In this document: positions 1 to 8,108 of the stretch, one piece after another
Layout: every line of letters begins with the position of its first letter
Position numbering within the stretch: position 1 is the stretch's first letter
Origin: Flammeovirga pacifica
Lineage (GTDB): Bacteria > Bacteroidota > Bacteroidia > Cytophagales > Flammeovirgaceae
Length of the DNA: 64,000 bases
Direction of reading: 5' to 3'
Assembly (NCBI RefSeq): GCF_000807855.2
Contig: NZ_JRYR02000001.1
Coordinates: 4,368,045 to 4,432,044, forward strand
Notes under the pieces: model-generated
What the model was told of the DNA's origin: nothing
Database searches by the model: none
Seen by the model: the letters and a program-made list of their open reading frames with translations, nothing else
Translations under genes and position numbers: made by a program

Positions 1-1215
1 CTTTTGATCCACGAGGGTGAAGTAAATACTGTTTTTCAAAAAAGACATATTGAGGATCAAAATATGGATGTCAGCACATTGGACAGAGAAATTGATCAAT
101 CTCAAGAAGCTTTTTTAGAAGGAGGTATTAAGGCAACCTATCCCACTTTAGGAAGAGAAGCCAATGCTTATCTCGAATCGAATGGTTTAAATGATGTCTC
201 ACCTGTTGAGCAATGGACCAGAGTATCTGATTTAGTCAAAAAGCTAGAATCACCGAGATATTATGTTGAAGAATTAGAGGGGCAAGTTCAATTTCTATTA
301 TTCCAGCTTGATGGAGCAACCACTTTATTAGAATCTGATGATCCTATTGAAGCAGCCAATGAATTTTATTATCGTTTCTCAAAAAGATACTTTGTCGAGA
401 GAGAAAAAGGTCCTTTAATTAAAGAAATCGATAAGCGTTTAAAGCAATCGAAGAGCTATTTGAAAAAGCATTATGCTCGTTATGAAGAATTGACAGAAAA
501 TGCTCGTTTTGAGGAAATAGCGAATATTATTATGGCCAACCTTCATAATATTCCTCCTAGAACGAAGAAGATTACACTATTTGATTTTTATAATGAGGAA
601 GATATAAAGATCAATCTCAATGAGGTATTGACACCGCAGAAAAATGCTGAGACGTATTATCGAAAGGCTAAAAATCAGAAGTTAGAGGTCAAAAACTTAG
701 AGGTTAATATTCAGCAAAAAGAGGATGAGATGGAAGAATTGAAAAAACACCGTGAGGCGTTGGATCAATTTGAAATGGTAAGAGAAATTCGGAAATACAT
801 TAAGACTAATGGATTGCAGAAACTTCAAAAAAATGAACCTATTTTTCCGTTTAGAAAATTTGAATACAAAGGTTTTGAAATTTGGGTTGGTAAAAATGCT
901 GTCAATAATGATTTACTAACTCAACGTTTTGCACATAAAAGAGATTTATGGTTACATGCAAGAGATGTGGCAGGGTCTCATGTAGTTGTAAAATGGAAGT
1001 CAAAACAACCTAATTTCCCTGTAGATGTTATTGAGAAGGCAGCATCAATTGCCGCTTATTATTCTCAGAGAAAAACAGATACGCTTTGTCCTGTAATTTA
1101 CACACCAAAGAAATTTGTTAGAAAAAGAAAAGGAGATCCTGCAGGATTAGTAGTCGTAGATAAAGAAAAAGTGGTTTTAATAGAACCTGCACCTTTTTCA
1201 GAGACTTTAACGTAA
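1..1215 (+). CDS. NFACT family protein, C-terminal part (RqcH/Tae2-like)
   Basis: The frame is open from base 1, so the 5' end lies outside the window; about 404 residues remain. Near the C-terminus (about residue 285 onward) is an NFACT-R (DUF814) RNA-binding domain. Its hallmark DLWLHARDVAGSH starts at about residue 314, counting from the TTG at base 4. A lysine/glutamate-rich coiled coil (about 220-262) precedes it, as expected for the helical arms of this family. RqcH homologues bind stalled 50S-peptidyl-tRNA complexes and recruit tRNA-Ala to tail the nascent chain. Bacteroidota members are usually annotated only as NFACT RNA-binding proteins. The fibronectin-binding-like N-domain is mostly missing here because of the window edge, not a mutation. 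Family is secure; ribosome rescue role is inferred. Confidence 0.88.
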   Translation, partial: LLIHEGEVNTVFQKRHIEDQNMDVSTLDREIDQSQEAFLEGGIKATYPTLGREANAYLESNGLNDVSPVEQWTRVSDLVKKLESPRYYVEELEGQVQFLLFQLDGATTLLESDDPIEAANEFYYRFSKRYFVEREKGPLIKEIDKRLKQSKSYLKKHYARYEELTENARFEEIANIIMANLHNIPPRTKKITLFDFYNEEDIKINLNEVLTPQKNAETYYRKAKNQKLEVKNLEVNIQQKEDEMEELKKHREALDQFEMVREIRKYIKTNGLQKLQKNEPIFPFRKFEYKGFEIWVGKNAVNNDLLTQRFAHKRDLWLHARDVAGSHVVVKWKSKQPNFPVDVIEKAASIAAYYSQRKTDTLCPVIYTPKKFVRKRKGDPAGLVVVDKEKVVLIEPAPFSETLT

Positions 1216-1252
1216 TATCTTCTCATATTTTTTCTTATACTACATAACCTTT

Positions 1253-1260
1253 TAACTTTG
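1253..1260 (+). promoter_or_regulatory. -7 promoter box (TANNTTTG type) before the uppP cluster
   Basis: TAACTTTG matches the Bacteroidota sigma-A -7 consensus TANNTTTG and sits 27 nt before the ATG of the DUF3098 gene, in the gap after the NFACT stop. No clear TTTG -33 box is visible at the right distance, so this is a moderate call. Confidence 0.4.
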
Positions 1261-1287
1261 TATTTCTAAAATTATAAATTTTGAATA

Positions 1288-1512
1288 ATGAGCAATAAAA
1301 AAGATCATTTGGCTTTCGGTAAGAAAAACTTTGTTTGGATGTTAATAGGCATCTTTACGATTGCATTAGGTTTTATCATTATGTCTATGGAATCAGCTCC
1401 AATGGGATTTGGTGCTTTAGGCCTTACTGTAGGCCCAATTATAGTTGTAGCAGGCTTTGGTATTAACTTTTATGCTATACTGTTAAAATCAGAAAGCACT
1501 CCACAAGAATAA
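1288..1512 (+). CDS. DUF3098 small two-TM membrane protein
   Basis: 74 residues with the short motif FGKKNF near the N-terminus and two hydrophobic segments (about residues 15-32 and 42-65), the pattern of DUF3098. This family is typically encoded between ftsX and uppP in Bacteroidota. Here it sits 34 nt upstream of uppP and probably shares its transcript. No catalytic residues are evident. Location suggests a link to envelope or peptidoglycan precursor metabolism, but no function is established. Confidence 0.8.
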   Translation: MSNKKDHLAFGKKNFVWMLIGIFTIALGFIIMSMESAPMGFGALGLTVGPIIVVAGFGINFYAILLKSESTPQE

Positions 1513-1546
1513 AAACGACCAATTATATATAATATCAATTAATTAA

Positions 1547-2365
1547 ATGAGTATTTTCGAGGCAATTGTCTTGGGTATTATCCAAGGATTGACAGAGTTT
1601 CTGCCAGTAAGTAGTAGTGGACATTTAGAGTTAGCGAAAGCGATTTTTAATAATCCGGAGTTGGATGCCGAAGGCAGTATGATGATGACGGTATTACTAC
1701 ATTTTGCTACAGCATTATCTACTGTTGTGATTTTTAGAAAAGATATTCTAGAAATATTAAAAGGGTTATTCCAATTTAAATGGAATGAAGAAACTCAGTT
1801 CTCTCTAAAAATTATTATTTCTATGATACCAGCTGCTTTGGTAGGGGTATTTTTAAATAAACAAATTGAGCAGTTTTTCGGAGGTGCAATTTTACTAGTT
1901 GGTTGTATGTTATTAGTAACTGCGGGTTTATTATTATTAGCCGATAGAGCTAAAAATACTACTAAACCTGTTGGCTACAAGGAAGCCGCTATTATTGGTA
2001 TCGCTCAAGCGATTGCTATTTTACCAGGTATCTCTAGATCTGGGGCAACCATTTCTACTTCTGTACTTTTAGGTATTGATAGAGAAAGATCTGCACGATT
2101 CTCATTTTTAATGGTTGTACCATTAATTTTTGGGAAGATCGCTAAAGATATTTTAGATGCTAAAGGTGAAATAATGGATGGTTCTTTTGCTGATGGCATT
2201 GGAGTTTTACCATTAACTTTAGGCTTTATTGCAGCTTTTGTAACAGGTATGTTAGCATGTCAGTGGATGATTGCTTTGGTGAAAAAAGCCAAATTACAGT
2301 GGTTTTCAATTTGGTGTGCTTGTGTAGGAACAATAGCTATTATTTATTCATTATTTATTGCATAG
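1547..2365 (+). CDS. uppP: Undecaprenyl-diphosphate phosphatase UppP/BacA
   Basis: Integral membrane enzyme that dephosphorylates undecaprenyl pyrophosphate to recycle the carrier lipid for peptidoglycan and surface glycans; loss lowers tolerance to bacitracin in other bacteria. Both family signatures are intact. The first, GLTEFLPVSSSGHL, gives E17, S22-S24 and H27. The second, PGISRSGAT at 160-168, includes the conserved R164. Length of 272 residues and about eight hydrophobic segments are normal. It lies 10 nt upstream of truB in a DUF3098-uppP-truB-ribF run. Confidence 0.96.
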   Translation: MSIFEAIVLGIIQGLTEFLPVSSSGHLELAKAIFNNPELDAEGSMMMTVLLHFATALSTVVIFRKDILEILKGLFQFKWNEETQFSLKIIISMIPAALVGVFLNKQIEQFFGGAILLVGCMLLVTAGLLLLADRAKNTTKPVGYKEAAIIGIAQAIAILPGISRSGATISTSVLLGIDRERSARFSFLMVVPLIFGKIAKDILDAKGEIMDGSFADGIGVLPLTLGFIAAFVTGMLACQWMIALVKKAKLQWFSIWCACVGTIAIIYSLFIA

Positions 2366-2375
2366 ATCGTAGAGA

Positions 2376-3080
2376 ATGAAAGATTTTGATTTTGCAGCTG
2401 GTGAAACAGTATTGGTAGATAAACCTCTAGAATGGACCTCATTTGGAGTAGTCAAAAAGTTGAGATGGGAGATGAAAGTGAAGAAGGTAGGACATGCCGG
2501 TACTTTGGACCCATTAGCTACTGGTCTTTTAATCTTATGTACAGGAAAAAGTACAAAAACGATTGATCAAATTCAGGGACAAATTAAAGAATATGAAGGA
2601 GAAATGGTGATTGGCCAAACTACTCCTTCTCATGATTTAGAAACTGAAGTTGATAGTGAATCTGATATTTCTCATATCACTGAAGAAAATATACATGCTT
2701 TACTTCCTCAATTTACTGGTAAAATTATGCAGGTTCCTCCAATGCATTCTGCTATAAAAGTAGATGGAGTGAGAGTGTATAAACATGCTAGAAAAGGGAA
2801 AGAAGTTAAAATAGATCCTAGAGAAATTGAAATAATGGAATTGGAAGTGACAAAAATTGACCTTCCTAAAATTCAATTTCGTATGGTATGTTCAAAAGGA
2901 ACTTATGTCCGTAGTTTTGTAAGAGACTTTGGTAAAGAATTAGGTGTAGGAGCCTATATGAGTGCTTTAAGAAGAACCAAAATTGGGGATTATTCTGTAG
3001 AAGAAGCCAAATCTGTTGAAGAGTGGATTGAAGTCATTCGTGAGTGGAGGGCATCAAAAGAGGAAGAAGAAAATAAATAA
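2376..3080 (+). CDS. truB: tRNA pseudouridine(55) synthase TruB
   Basis: Converts U55 to pseudouridine in the T-loop of tRNAs. The signature GHAGTLDPLATG carries the catalytic aspartate D45. The later motif KGTYVRSFVRDFG (about residues 170-182) is also typical. At 234 residues it has the short form common in Bacteroidota, without the long C-terminal PUA extension. It is 10 nt after uppP and 14 nt before ribF, so co-transcription is likely. Confidence 0.95.
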   Translation: MKDFDFAAGETVLVDKPLEWTSFGVVKKLRWEMKVKKVGHAGTLDPLATGLLILCTGKSTKTIDQIQGQIKEYEGEMVIGQTTPSHDLETEVDSESDISHITEENIHALLPQFTGKIMQVPPMHSAIKVDGVRVYKHARKGKEVKIDPREIEIMELEVTKIDLPKIQFRMVCSKGTYVRSFVRDFGKELGVGAYMSALRRTKIGDYSVEEAKSVEEWIEVIREWRASKEEEENK

Positions 3081-3094
3081 CCTTAATCATAAGG

Positions 3095-4042
3095 ATGAAA
3101 GTACATTACGGTATAGAAGAATTTAAGCCTCTTAAGAAAGCTACAGTAACTAGTGGTACATTTGATGGTGTTCATTTTGGGCATCAACAGATATTGTCGC
3201 ATTTGAGAAAAACTGCAGAGCAGGATGGTTCTGAGACCGTATTGATTACATTTTGGCCTCACCCTAGATTCACACTTCAGCCAGAAATAGCGAAAAAAGA
3301 ACTTAAGCTAATCACCAATCTTGAGGAGAAAATTGAAAGATTAATGCTTGAAAGTATTGATCATTTGATCGTATTAAAATTCGATAAAAAATTTTCTCAG
3401 ATGACTTCTCTTGAATTTGTACAAGAAATCTTGATTAATAAAATCAACACTACAAAACTGGTTATAGGTTATGATCACCGTTTTGGAAGAAATAGAGAAG
3501 GAGGATTTGATTACCTAAAAAAGCATCAAAAAGACTTTGGTTTTGAAGTCGAGGAAATTACTAAGCAAGAAATTGAAGATGCAGCGGTAAGCTCTACAGC
3601 AATTAGGAACGCCCTCTTAGAGGAAGGTGACGTAGAAACTGCTGAAAAATATCTTGGTTACCACTATTCATTTGAAGGTAAAGTAGTGAGTGGTAATAGA
3701 ATCGGACGTAAAATAGGTTTTCCAACAGCCAACATAGAACTACTAGATTCTTTTAAATTACTCCCTAAAATTGGGGTGTATGCCGTTACTATTGAAGTAG
3801 AAGATAAGTTGTTGAATGGGATGATGAACATCGGACATCGTCCAACAGTAACAGATGGAATTCAACAAACAGTTGAGGTAAATATTTTTGATTTCGAAGG
3901 AGATATTTACCATCAAAAAGTTAAAGTTAGTCTTGTACATCGCCTTCGTTCTGAGATGAAATTTGATGGTGTAGACGCTTTAATCTCACAACTACAGAAA
4001 GACAAAATAGAAGCGATAAAAGTGTTGTCTTCTTCTAATTAA
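3095..4042 (+). CDS. ribF: Bifunctional riboflavin kinase / FAD synthetase RibF
   Basis: Makes FMN from riboflavin, then FAD. The N-terminal nucleotidyltransferase domain has GTFDGVHFGH at 21-30 and the later block SSTAIR. The C-terminal riboflavin kinase domain (about 185-310) contains GFPTAN at 208-213, the Mg-ATP binding motif. Full length (315 residues). The ATG is preceded by AAGG, one of the few SD-like sequences in the window. Its stop overlaps the stop of the convergent hydrolase gene by 4 bp, with no hairpin between them. Confidence 0.96.
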   Translation: MKVHYGIEEFKPLKKATVTSGTFDGVHFGHQQILSHLRKTAEQDGSETVLITFWPHPRFTLQPEIAKKELKLITNLEEKIERLMLESIDHLIVLKFDKKFSQMTSLEFVQEILINKINTTKLVIGYDHRFGRNREGGFDYLKKHQKDFGFEVEEITKQEIEDAAVSSTAIRNALLEEGDVETAEKYLGYHYSFEGKVVSGNRIGRKIGFPTANIELLDSFKLLPKIGVYAVTIEVEDKLLNGMMNIGHRPTVTDGIQQTVEVNIFDFEGDIYHQKVKVSLVHRLRSEMKFDGVDALISQLQKDKIEAIKVLSSSN

Positions 4043-5418
4043 TGTTTCATTTTAGTAATATCTTCTATCCAATCGCTTACTTTTTCTAAAAATACAGGAG
4101 AAAGCGTTTGATTCAACACACCGTATTCTGCAGGTAATCCGGATTCACATTCTTGAAATAGATGATTCAGTCCTTCAAGCTTTTCAACTTTAAAATTAGG
4201 ATTACCATTCTTTGTCAATTCATCATTTATCATTTTTAAATTTTCGTCAGCCAAAACTTGAACATCTTTACTACCGTTAAGGGCATATAAAGGTGTTTTT
4301 ATTGATTGGAGATAAATAGCTGGATTTAGTTTAACAAACCCAACAAACCAAGGATTACTCATACCTGTGACTATAGCATTAAGCTGCTGATTACTTATGT
4401 TATTATGATATTGATGTTTGAAATATTCTCTTAATCGTTCATCCAAAGGTTGCTCATTATTAATAATCATATCATAAGCTTCTTCAAAAATAAGTTGATT
4501 TCTAGCAACAGCTTCATCGGGTACACCACTTATAATCTCCATTTGTTGTTTTTGATGTAATAATATATCCTTTCCTAACAATGCAGGGGATGCCATTAAT
4601 ATTGAAAAAGCAATATCTTTATTTTCGGCTGCAATCATTTGAGCGATAACACCTCCCTCACTATGTCCAATAAGCCCAATTTTTGTAGGATCGACATCAG
4701 TTCTTAATTTTAAAAAGGAGATAGCTGCTTCAACATCATTTTTAAAGTCTAAAGTAGTAGCAGATTTAAAATCACCTTGAGAACTGCCTACACCTCGTTC
4801 ATCAAACCTTAAAACTGCAATTCCATTTCTAGTTAAATGATCTGCCAATACTAAAAATGGTTTGTGGCCTAAAATATTTTGATCTCTATCACTTGGTCCA
4901 CTTCCAGAAATTAAAATAACGGTAGGATACCTTTTCAGATCAGTAGGTCTAGAAAAAGTACCTGAAAGTAGAATTCCTGCATCTTTATTATAAAATTCGA
5001 TAGCTTTATTTACATAAGGAAATGGAGGTTTAGGTTCTTGAGGTTTAGACATAGGTGTTTCTTCATCTAAATTCTTTTCTAAATTCATAGTAAAAGATTG
5101 ACCACCTTGTTTAAAAGTACCTTCAATATGATCATCATCAATAACGTTTCCGACATATTCAATACCAAGATTAGGCAATTTTATATGAAGAAAAGGGGAG
5201 TGATATTTTATTTCATGAATAGGTAAACCTTTTACACCTTGAGCAGGGATATCCATAATCCCTTTTAAATCATTATCCTTTGCAGATATTTTAAAGATGA
5301 TATCTAATTTCCCATTAGGTAGATTAAGCGTGCCTTTCCATGGACCTGCTAAATTTTGACCCAAAGAAAAAGAATAAGTAATAAAAAACAGCGCAATAAA
5401 TGATAGTTTGATTTTCAT
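4039..5418 (-). CDS. Secreted alpha/beta hydrolase
   Basis: The chosen ATG at 5418 gives a direct signal peptide (MKIKLSFIALFFITYSFSLG). A GTG four codons upstream would add MSSF and is less likely. After the signal comes a domain of about 100 residues with GPWKGTLNLPNGKLDI, a beta-rich region seen in many Bacteroidota hydrolases. An alpha/beta-hydrolase domain follows with nucleophile elbow GHSEGG (S253), an RFDERG block upstream and a likely catalytic His in GLNHLFQ near the end. The substrate is unknown; dienelactone-hydrolase-like serine hydrolases and prolyl peptidases are both possible. It is monocistronic and convergent with ribF. Confidence 0.85.
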   Translation of the reverse strand: MKIKLSFIALFFITYSFSLGQNLAGPWKGTLNLPNGKLDIIFKISAKDNDLKGIMDIPAQGVKGLPIHEIKYHSPFLHIKLPNLGIEYVGNVIDDDHIEGTFKQGGQSFTMNLEKNLDEETPMSKPQEPKPPFPYVNKAIEFYNKDAGILLSGTFSRPTDLKRYPTVILISGSGPSDRDQNILGHKPFLVLADHLTRNGIAVLRFDERGVGSSQGDFKSATTLDFKNDVEAAISFLKLRTDVDPTKIGLIGHSEGGVIAQMIAAENKDIAFSILMASPALLGKDILLHQKQQMEIISGVPDEAVARNQLIFEEAYDMIINNEQPLDERLREYFKHQYHNNISNQQLNAIVTGMSNPWFVGFVKLNPAIYLQSIKTPLYALNGSKDVQVLADENLKMINDELTKNGNPNFKVEKLEGLNHLFQECESGLPAEYGVLNQTLSPVFLEKVSDWIEDITKMKH

Positions 5419-5764
5419 AAAAGAGGACACTTAAAAATGATATAGTTTACTGACAATAGAAATTACAACAAATTCAAGTAAATAGATAATTGATCTTCTT
5501 TTTTATTTAATTGTTGATGAAATTTCCTTTTTAATAATTATTTGAAAGGTACTCATGTAAGTAAAATAGAGTAAATTATTTTTAATGAAAAATGATGAAT
5601 TTGCATTGTATTTTACTGATAGTCAGTTGATTTATTGCACTTTTAGTTTAAAAGTGAATTTTTATTCAATTTAAATGAATGTAAATTTTTGAAAGATGAG
5701 ATTTATACTTACTTTTATGTAAACATTTGTAAACGTTAATATTTTACGACATTTATCATCGCTC
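5419..5764. other. Intergenic region, very AT-rich
   Basis: About 345 bp upstream of the divergent hydrolase. It contains one small hairpin at 5638-5656 (CACTTTT/AAAAGTG) without a T-run, and an AACATTTG box at 5725-5732 that could serve the small ORF starting at 5765. No longer coding frame or RNA gene is recognisable. Confidence 0.4.
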
Positions 5765-5884
5765 ATGGTTCATCAAATTAAAAAATTTATCAACGCGAAT
5801 AGTTCATTTGGATTAGGCCTTTTAGTAGGGGTTTTATTTGGATACTTTTTAGCATTTTTGATAGTTAGTTATTTCTTGGTTTAA
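5765..5884 (+). CDS. Possible 39-residue single-TM peptide
   Basis: ATG to TAA frame of 39 codons. It starts with a basic stretch (MVHQIKKF) and continues with a glycine-punctuated hydrophobic segment from about residue 15 to the C-terminus, which looks like one membrane helix. Its stop abuts the dinB stop on the other strand with no gap. An AT-rich sequence can produce such a frame by chance, and no family is recognised. The charge and hydrophobic layout is the only coding evidence. Confidence 0.35.
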   Translation: MVHQIKKFINANSSFGLGLLVGVLFGYFLAFLIVSYFLV

Positions 5885-6979
5885 TTACCACAATTCGAGT
5901 TGTTGGTTTAAATCATCAGACTCATCACTATCATCATTGTTATTATTTTCCTGAAGATTACTAAGACTTATTCCTAATAACCTAACATTAAAAGTCTGAG
6001 GCTGTAATTCATCTAACAACTTTACAGCTTCATCAACTAATTTGCTTTTACTCTTAACTGCCTGCTCAAAGGTTTTACTTTTAGTATGACTAACAAAGTC
6101 ATGCAGTTTAATTTTTACTGTAACAGTTTTCCCTCTTTTATCGCTTTTAATTATTCTTTCCCATAGAATATCAGCAATTTTAAGAAGGTGAGTTTTCATC
6201 AATTCTACATTGGCAATGTCTTTTGAGAAGGTTCTTTCTGCACCTATAGATTTACGTTCTCTATGGGGTTTTATTATCCTGTGATCAACACCACGGACGA
6301 TATAATAATAGAATTTTCCTGTTTTTCCGAAATTGTCGTTTAGGTGAGTAAGTGGCCAAGACTTTAGGTCTTTTCCTTTGTAAATACCTAATTTCTTCAT
6401 TTTTTCTGCTGTCACACTACCAATCCCATAGAACTTTTCAATAGGTAATTGTTCTAAAAAAGCTTCAGCTTCATCTGGTAATATGATAGAAAGGCCATCA
6501 GGTTTATCTAAATCAGAAGCAGTTTTTGCTAAAAATTTATTATAAGATATTCCCGCACTTGCAGTAAGGTTAAGAGTATCATTAATCTTCTCACGTATCT
6601 CTTTTGCTATTTGAATTGCAGATGAGATGTTTTTTTTGTTCTCAGTAACATCAAGGTAAGCTTCATCTAAAGAAAGAGGCTCAACAAGGTCAGTATATTC
6701 AAAAAATATTTTTCTAATCTGAAAGGAAACATCCTTATAAACATGAAACCTCGATTTTGTAAAGATAATTTGAGGACACTTTCTATACGCTAAAGCTGAA
6801 GGCATAGCAGACCTAACACCAAATTTTCTTGCTTCATAACTTGCTGCTGCTACCACACCACGTTCTTTACTACCACCAACTGCAACTGGTTTTCCTCTTA
6901 GGTGTGGAAAATCTCTTTGTTCAATGGATGCAAAGAATGCATCCATATCAATATGTATTATTTTTCTTAGCTGACTCAA
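5885..6979 (-). CDS. dinB: DNA polymerase IV (Y-family)
   Basis: Error-prone translesion polymerase. Catalytic motifs are intact: IHIDMDAFFASIEQ with metal ligand D11, and SLDEAYLD with D105 and E106. A helix-hairpin-helix region (YGIGSVTAEKMKKLGI) and a little-finger domain follow. The extreme C-terminus ends in QQLELW, a plausible beta-clamp binding peptide. The frame opens with TTG, preceded after one codon by a stop, so a non-ATG start is forced. Length of 364 residues is normal. No SOS-type box was recognised upstream. Confidence 0.94.
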   Translation of the reverse strand: MSQLRKIIHIDMDAFFASIEQRDFPHLRGKPVAVGGSKERGVVAAASYEARKFGVRSAMPSALAYRKCPQIIFTKSRFHVYKDVSFQIRKIFFEYTDLVEPLSLDEAYLDVTENKKNISSAIQIAKEIREKINDTLNLTASAGISYNKFLAKTASDLDKPDGLSIILPDEAEAFLEQLPIEKFYGIGSVTAEKMKKLGIYKGKDLKSWPLTHLNDNFGKTGKFYYYIVRGVDHRIIKPHRERKSIGAERTFSKDIANVELMKTHLLKIADILWERIIKSDKRGKTVTVKIKLHDFVSHTKSKTFEQAVKSKSKLVDEAVKLLDELQPQTFNVRLLGISLSNLQENNNNDDSDESDDLNQQLELW

Positions 6980-7003
6980 GAATTAAACTAAAGTTGAACT
7001 GAA

Positions 7004-7531
7004 TTAATCAAAAAAGCGAACCTCATAGCTTTTAGAAACAAATTCTATTGTTTCAATATTTTCCATTTTATTGGCATAAACAGACATTACAAAGAATATA
7101 TCTGCCATAGTATTTAATAGGTCAGTCACTAATTTATCGACTTTTACATCTTCGAACTTTGCAATTTTATAGGCCCACCTTGTAGAGTTCTTACTTTTGG
7201 AACGACATAAGTTAAGAATACCAGCCAGTTCACAACCTATAGGTAGGCTAAACATTTTAGTTTCTTCTTTTACTAATGCTTGGTATTTATCATGAATGTC
7301 AATGGCTTTGGATATATCATCTTCTGTTACCGCCACTTTTCCTCTTATAGAACCATTTACATGATATGCCATCTCGCATAACCAAGTCAGTTCTAATTGC
7401 ATCTCTTTGTGTTTATCCGCTTTTGAATAAGCATAACCGATATGGCTTGCTAATGAATCAGTTTCAACTTCATAATCACATTTAAAACTTGTTTCCTTTA
7501 GGTAAGGATAACACATTCTTACTTTTCTCAT
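7004..7531 (-). CDS. Degenerate PduO-type cobalamin adenosyltransferase-like protein
   Basis: 175 residues, mostly helical. The C-terminal half follows the ATP:cob(I)alamin adenosyltransferase pattern. FSLPIG (94-99) matches the FILPGG block, a Cys-Arg helix at 109-120 takes the place of ARTVCRRAER, and NTMADIFFVMSVYAN (140-154) matches NRLSDLLFVLARYAN. The N-terminal TxTGDxG nucleotide motif is absent and RRAER reads KNSTR, so adenosyltransfer activity is doubtful. The gene ends 24 nt before dinB on the same strand and may be co-transcribed with it. Assignment is by eye; a different four-helix family remains possible. Confidence 0.5.
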   Translation of the reverse strand: MRKVRMCYPYLKETSFKCDYEVETDSLASHIGYAYSKADKHKEMQLELTWLCEMAYHVNGSIRGKVAVTEDDISKAIDIHDKYQALVKEETKMFSLPIGCELAGILNLCRSKSKNSTRWAYKIAKFEDVKVDKLVTDLLNTMADIFFVMSVYANKMENIETIEFVSKSYEVRFFD

Positions 7532-7753
7532 AATTTGATGATAATGTTTATATCAAATGTAACGACTAGAAAGGGAAGATAAAATGAAATATGTTGGCTA
7601 AAAGATGATTTTAATATCAATTCTGTGAAATTTTAGCTCTATTAAATAAATAGGTAACACTGAAACTTTTTTGTTAATATGTTTGATATGAAAATCGTAA
7701 TGTTTGGATTCTAACTAAAAAGTTGATTTTCTTTGTAGAAACTAATTTAAACC

Positions 7754-8107
7754 ATGAAAAAAATAATCTTATTGTTATCCTTCCTATCATTTTTGATTGC
7801 TTGTAATGATAAAAATGATATTTCTCTAGGAGAAAATTTTGATAAAGTAATCGAGTCTGAAACAGCAGATACATTAATAATATATCATTCTGGAGGCTTA
7901 TTCGAAGCTTATATCGTATCTTCTAATTCTTATTTAAAATCAAGATGGCATTTATCTGAAGAAACAGATAAAATTGTTCCTATTGTTGAGACAGGATTAA
8001 TTTGGAAAGATTGCTCTCGTATTTACACCGGTTTTAATAACTTTCCAGCACTTTTGGTTGAAGAGTTAAACCCTTCAGATAGAGACATCTTTAGATGTGA
8101 CTTTTAA
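7754..8107 (+). CDS. Small lipoprotein, unknown
   Basis: 117 residues with a lipoprotein signal (MKKIILLLSFLSFLIAC; lipidated Cys17). The mature part is short and soluble with three further cysteines' worth of sequence not forming any motif I recognise. It is convergent with porZ, the two stops being 1 nt apart, and no terminator separates them. Confidence 0.6.
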   Translation: MKKIILLLSFLSFLIACNDKNDISLGENFDKVIESETADTLIIYHSGGLFEAYIVSSNSYLKSRWHLSEETDKIVPIVETGLIWKDCSRIYTGFNNFPALLVEELNPSDRDIFRCDF

Positions 8108-8108
8108 T

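Noticed and set aside
2005-2199. Minus-strand frame opposite uppP
   Set aside because: It is the antisense shadow of the conserved uppP coding sequence, including its PGISRSGAT motif region, and has no independent support.
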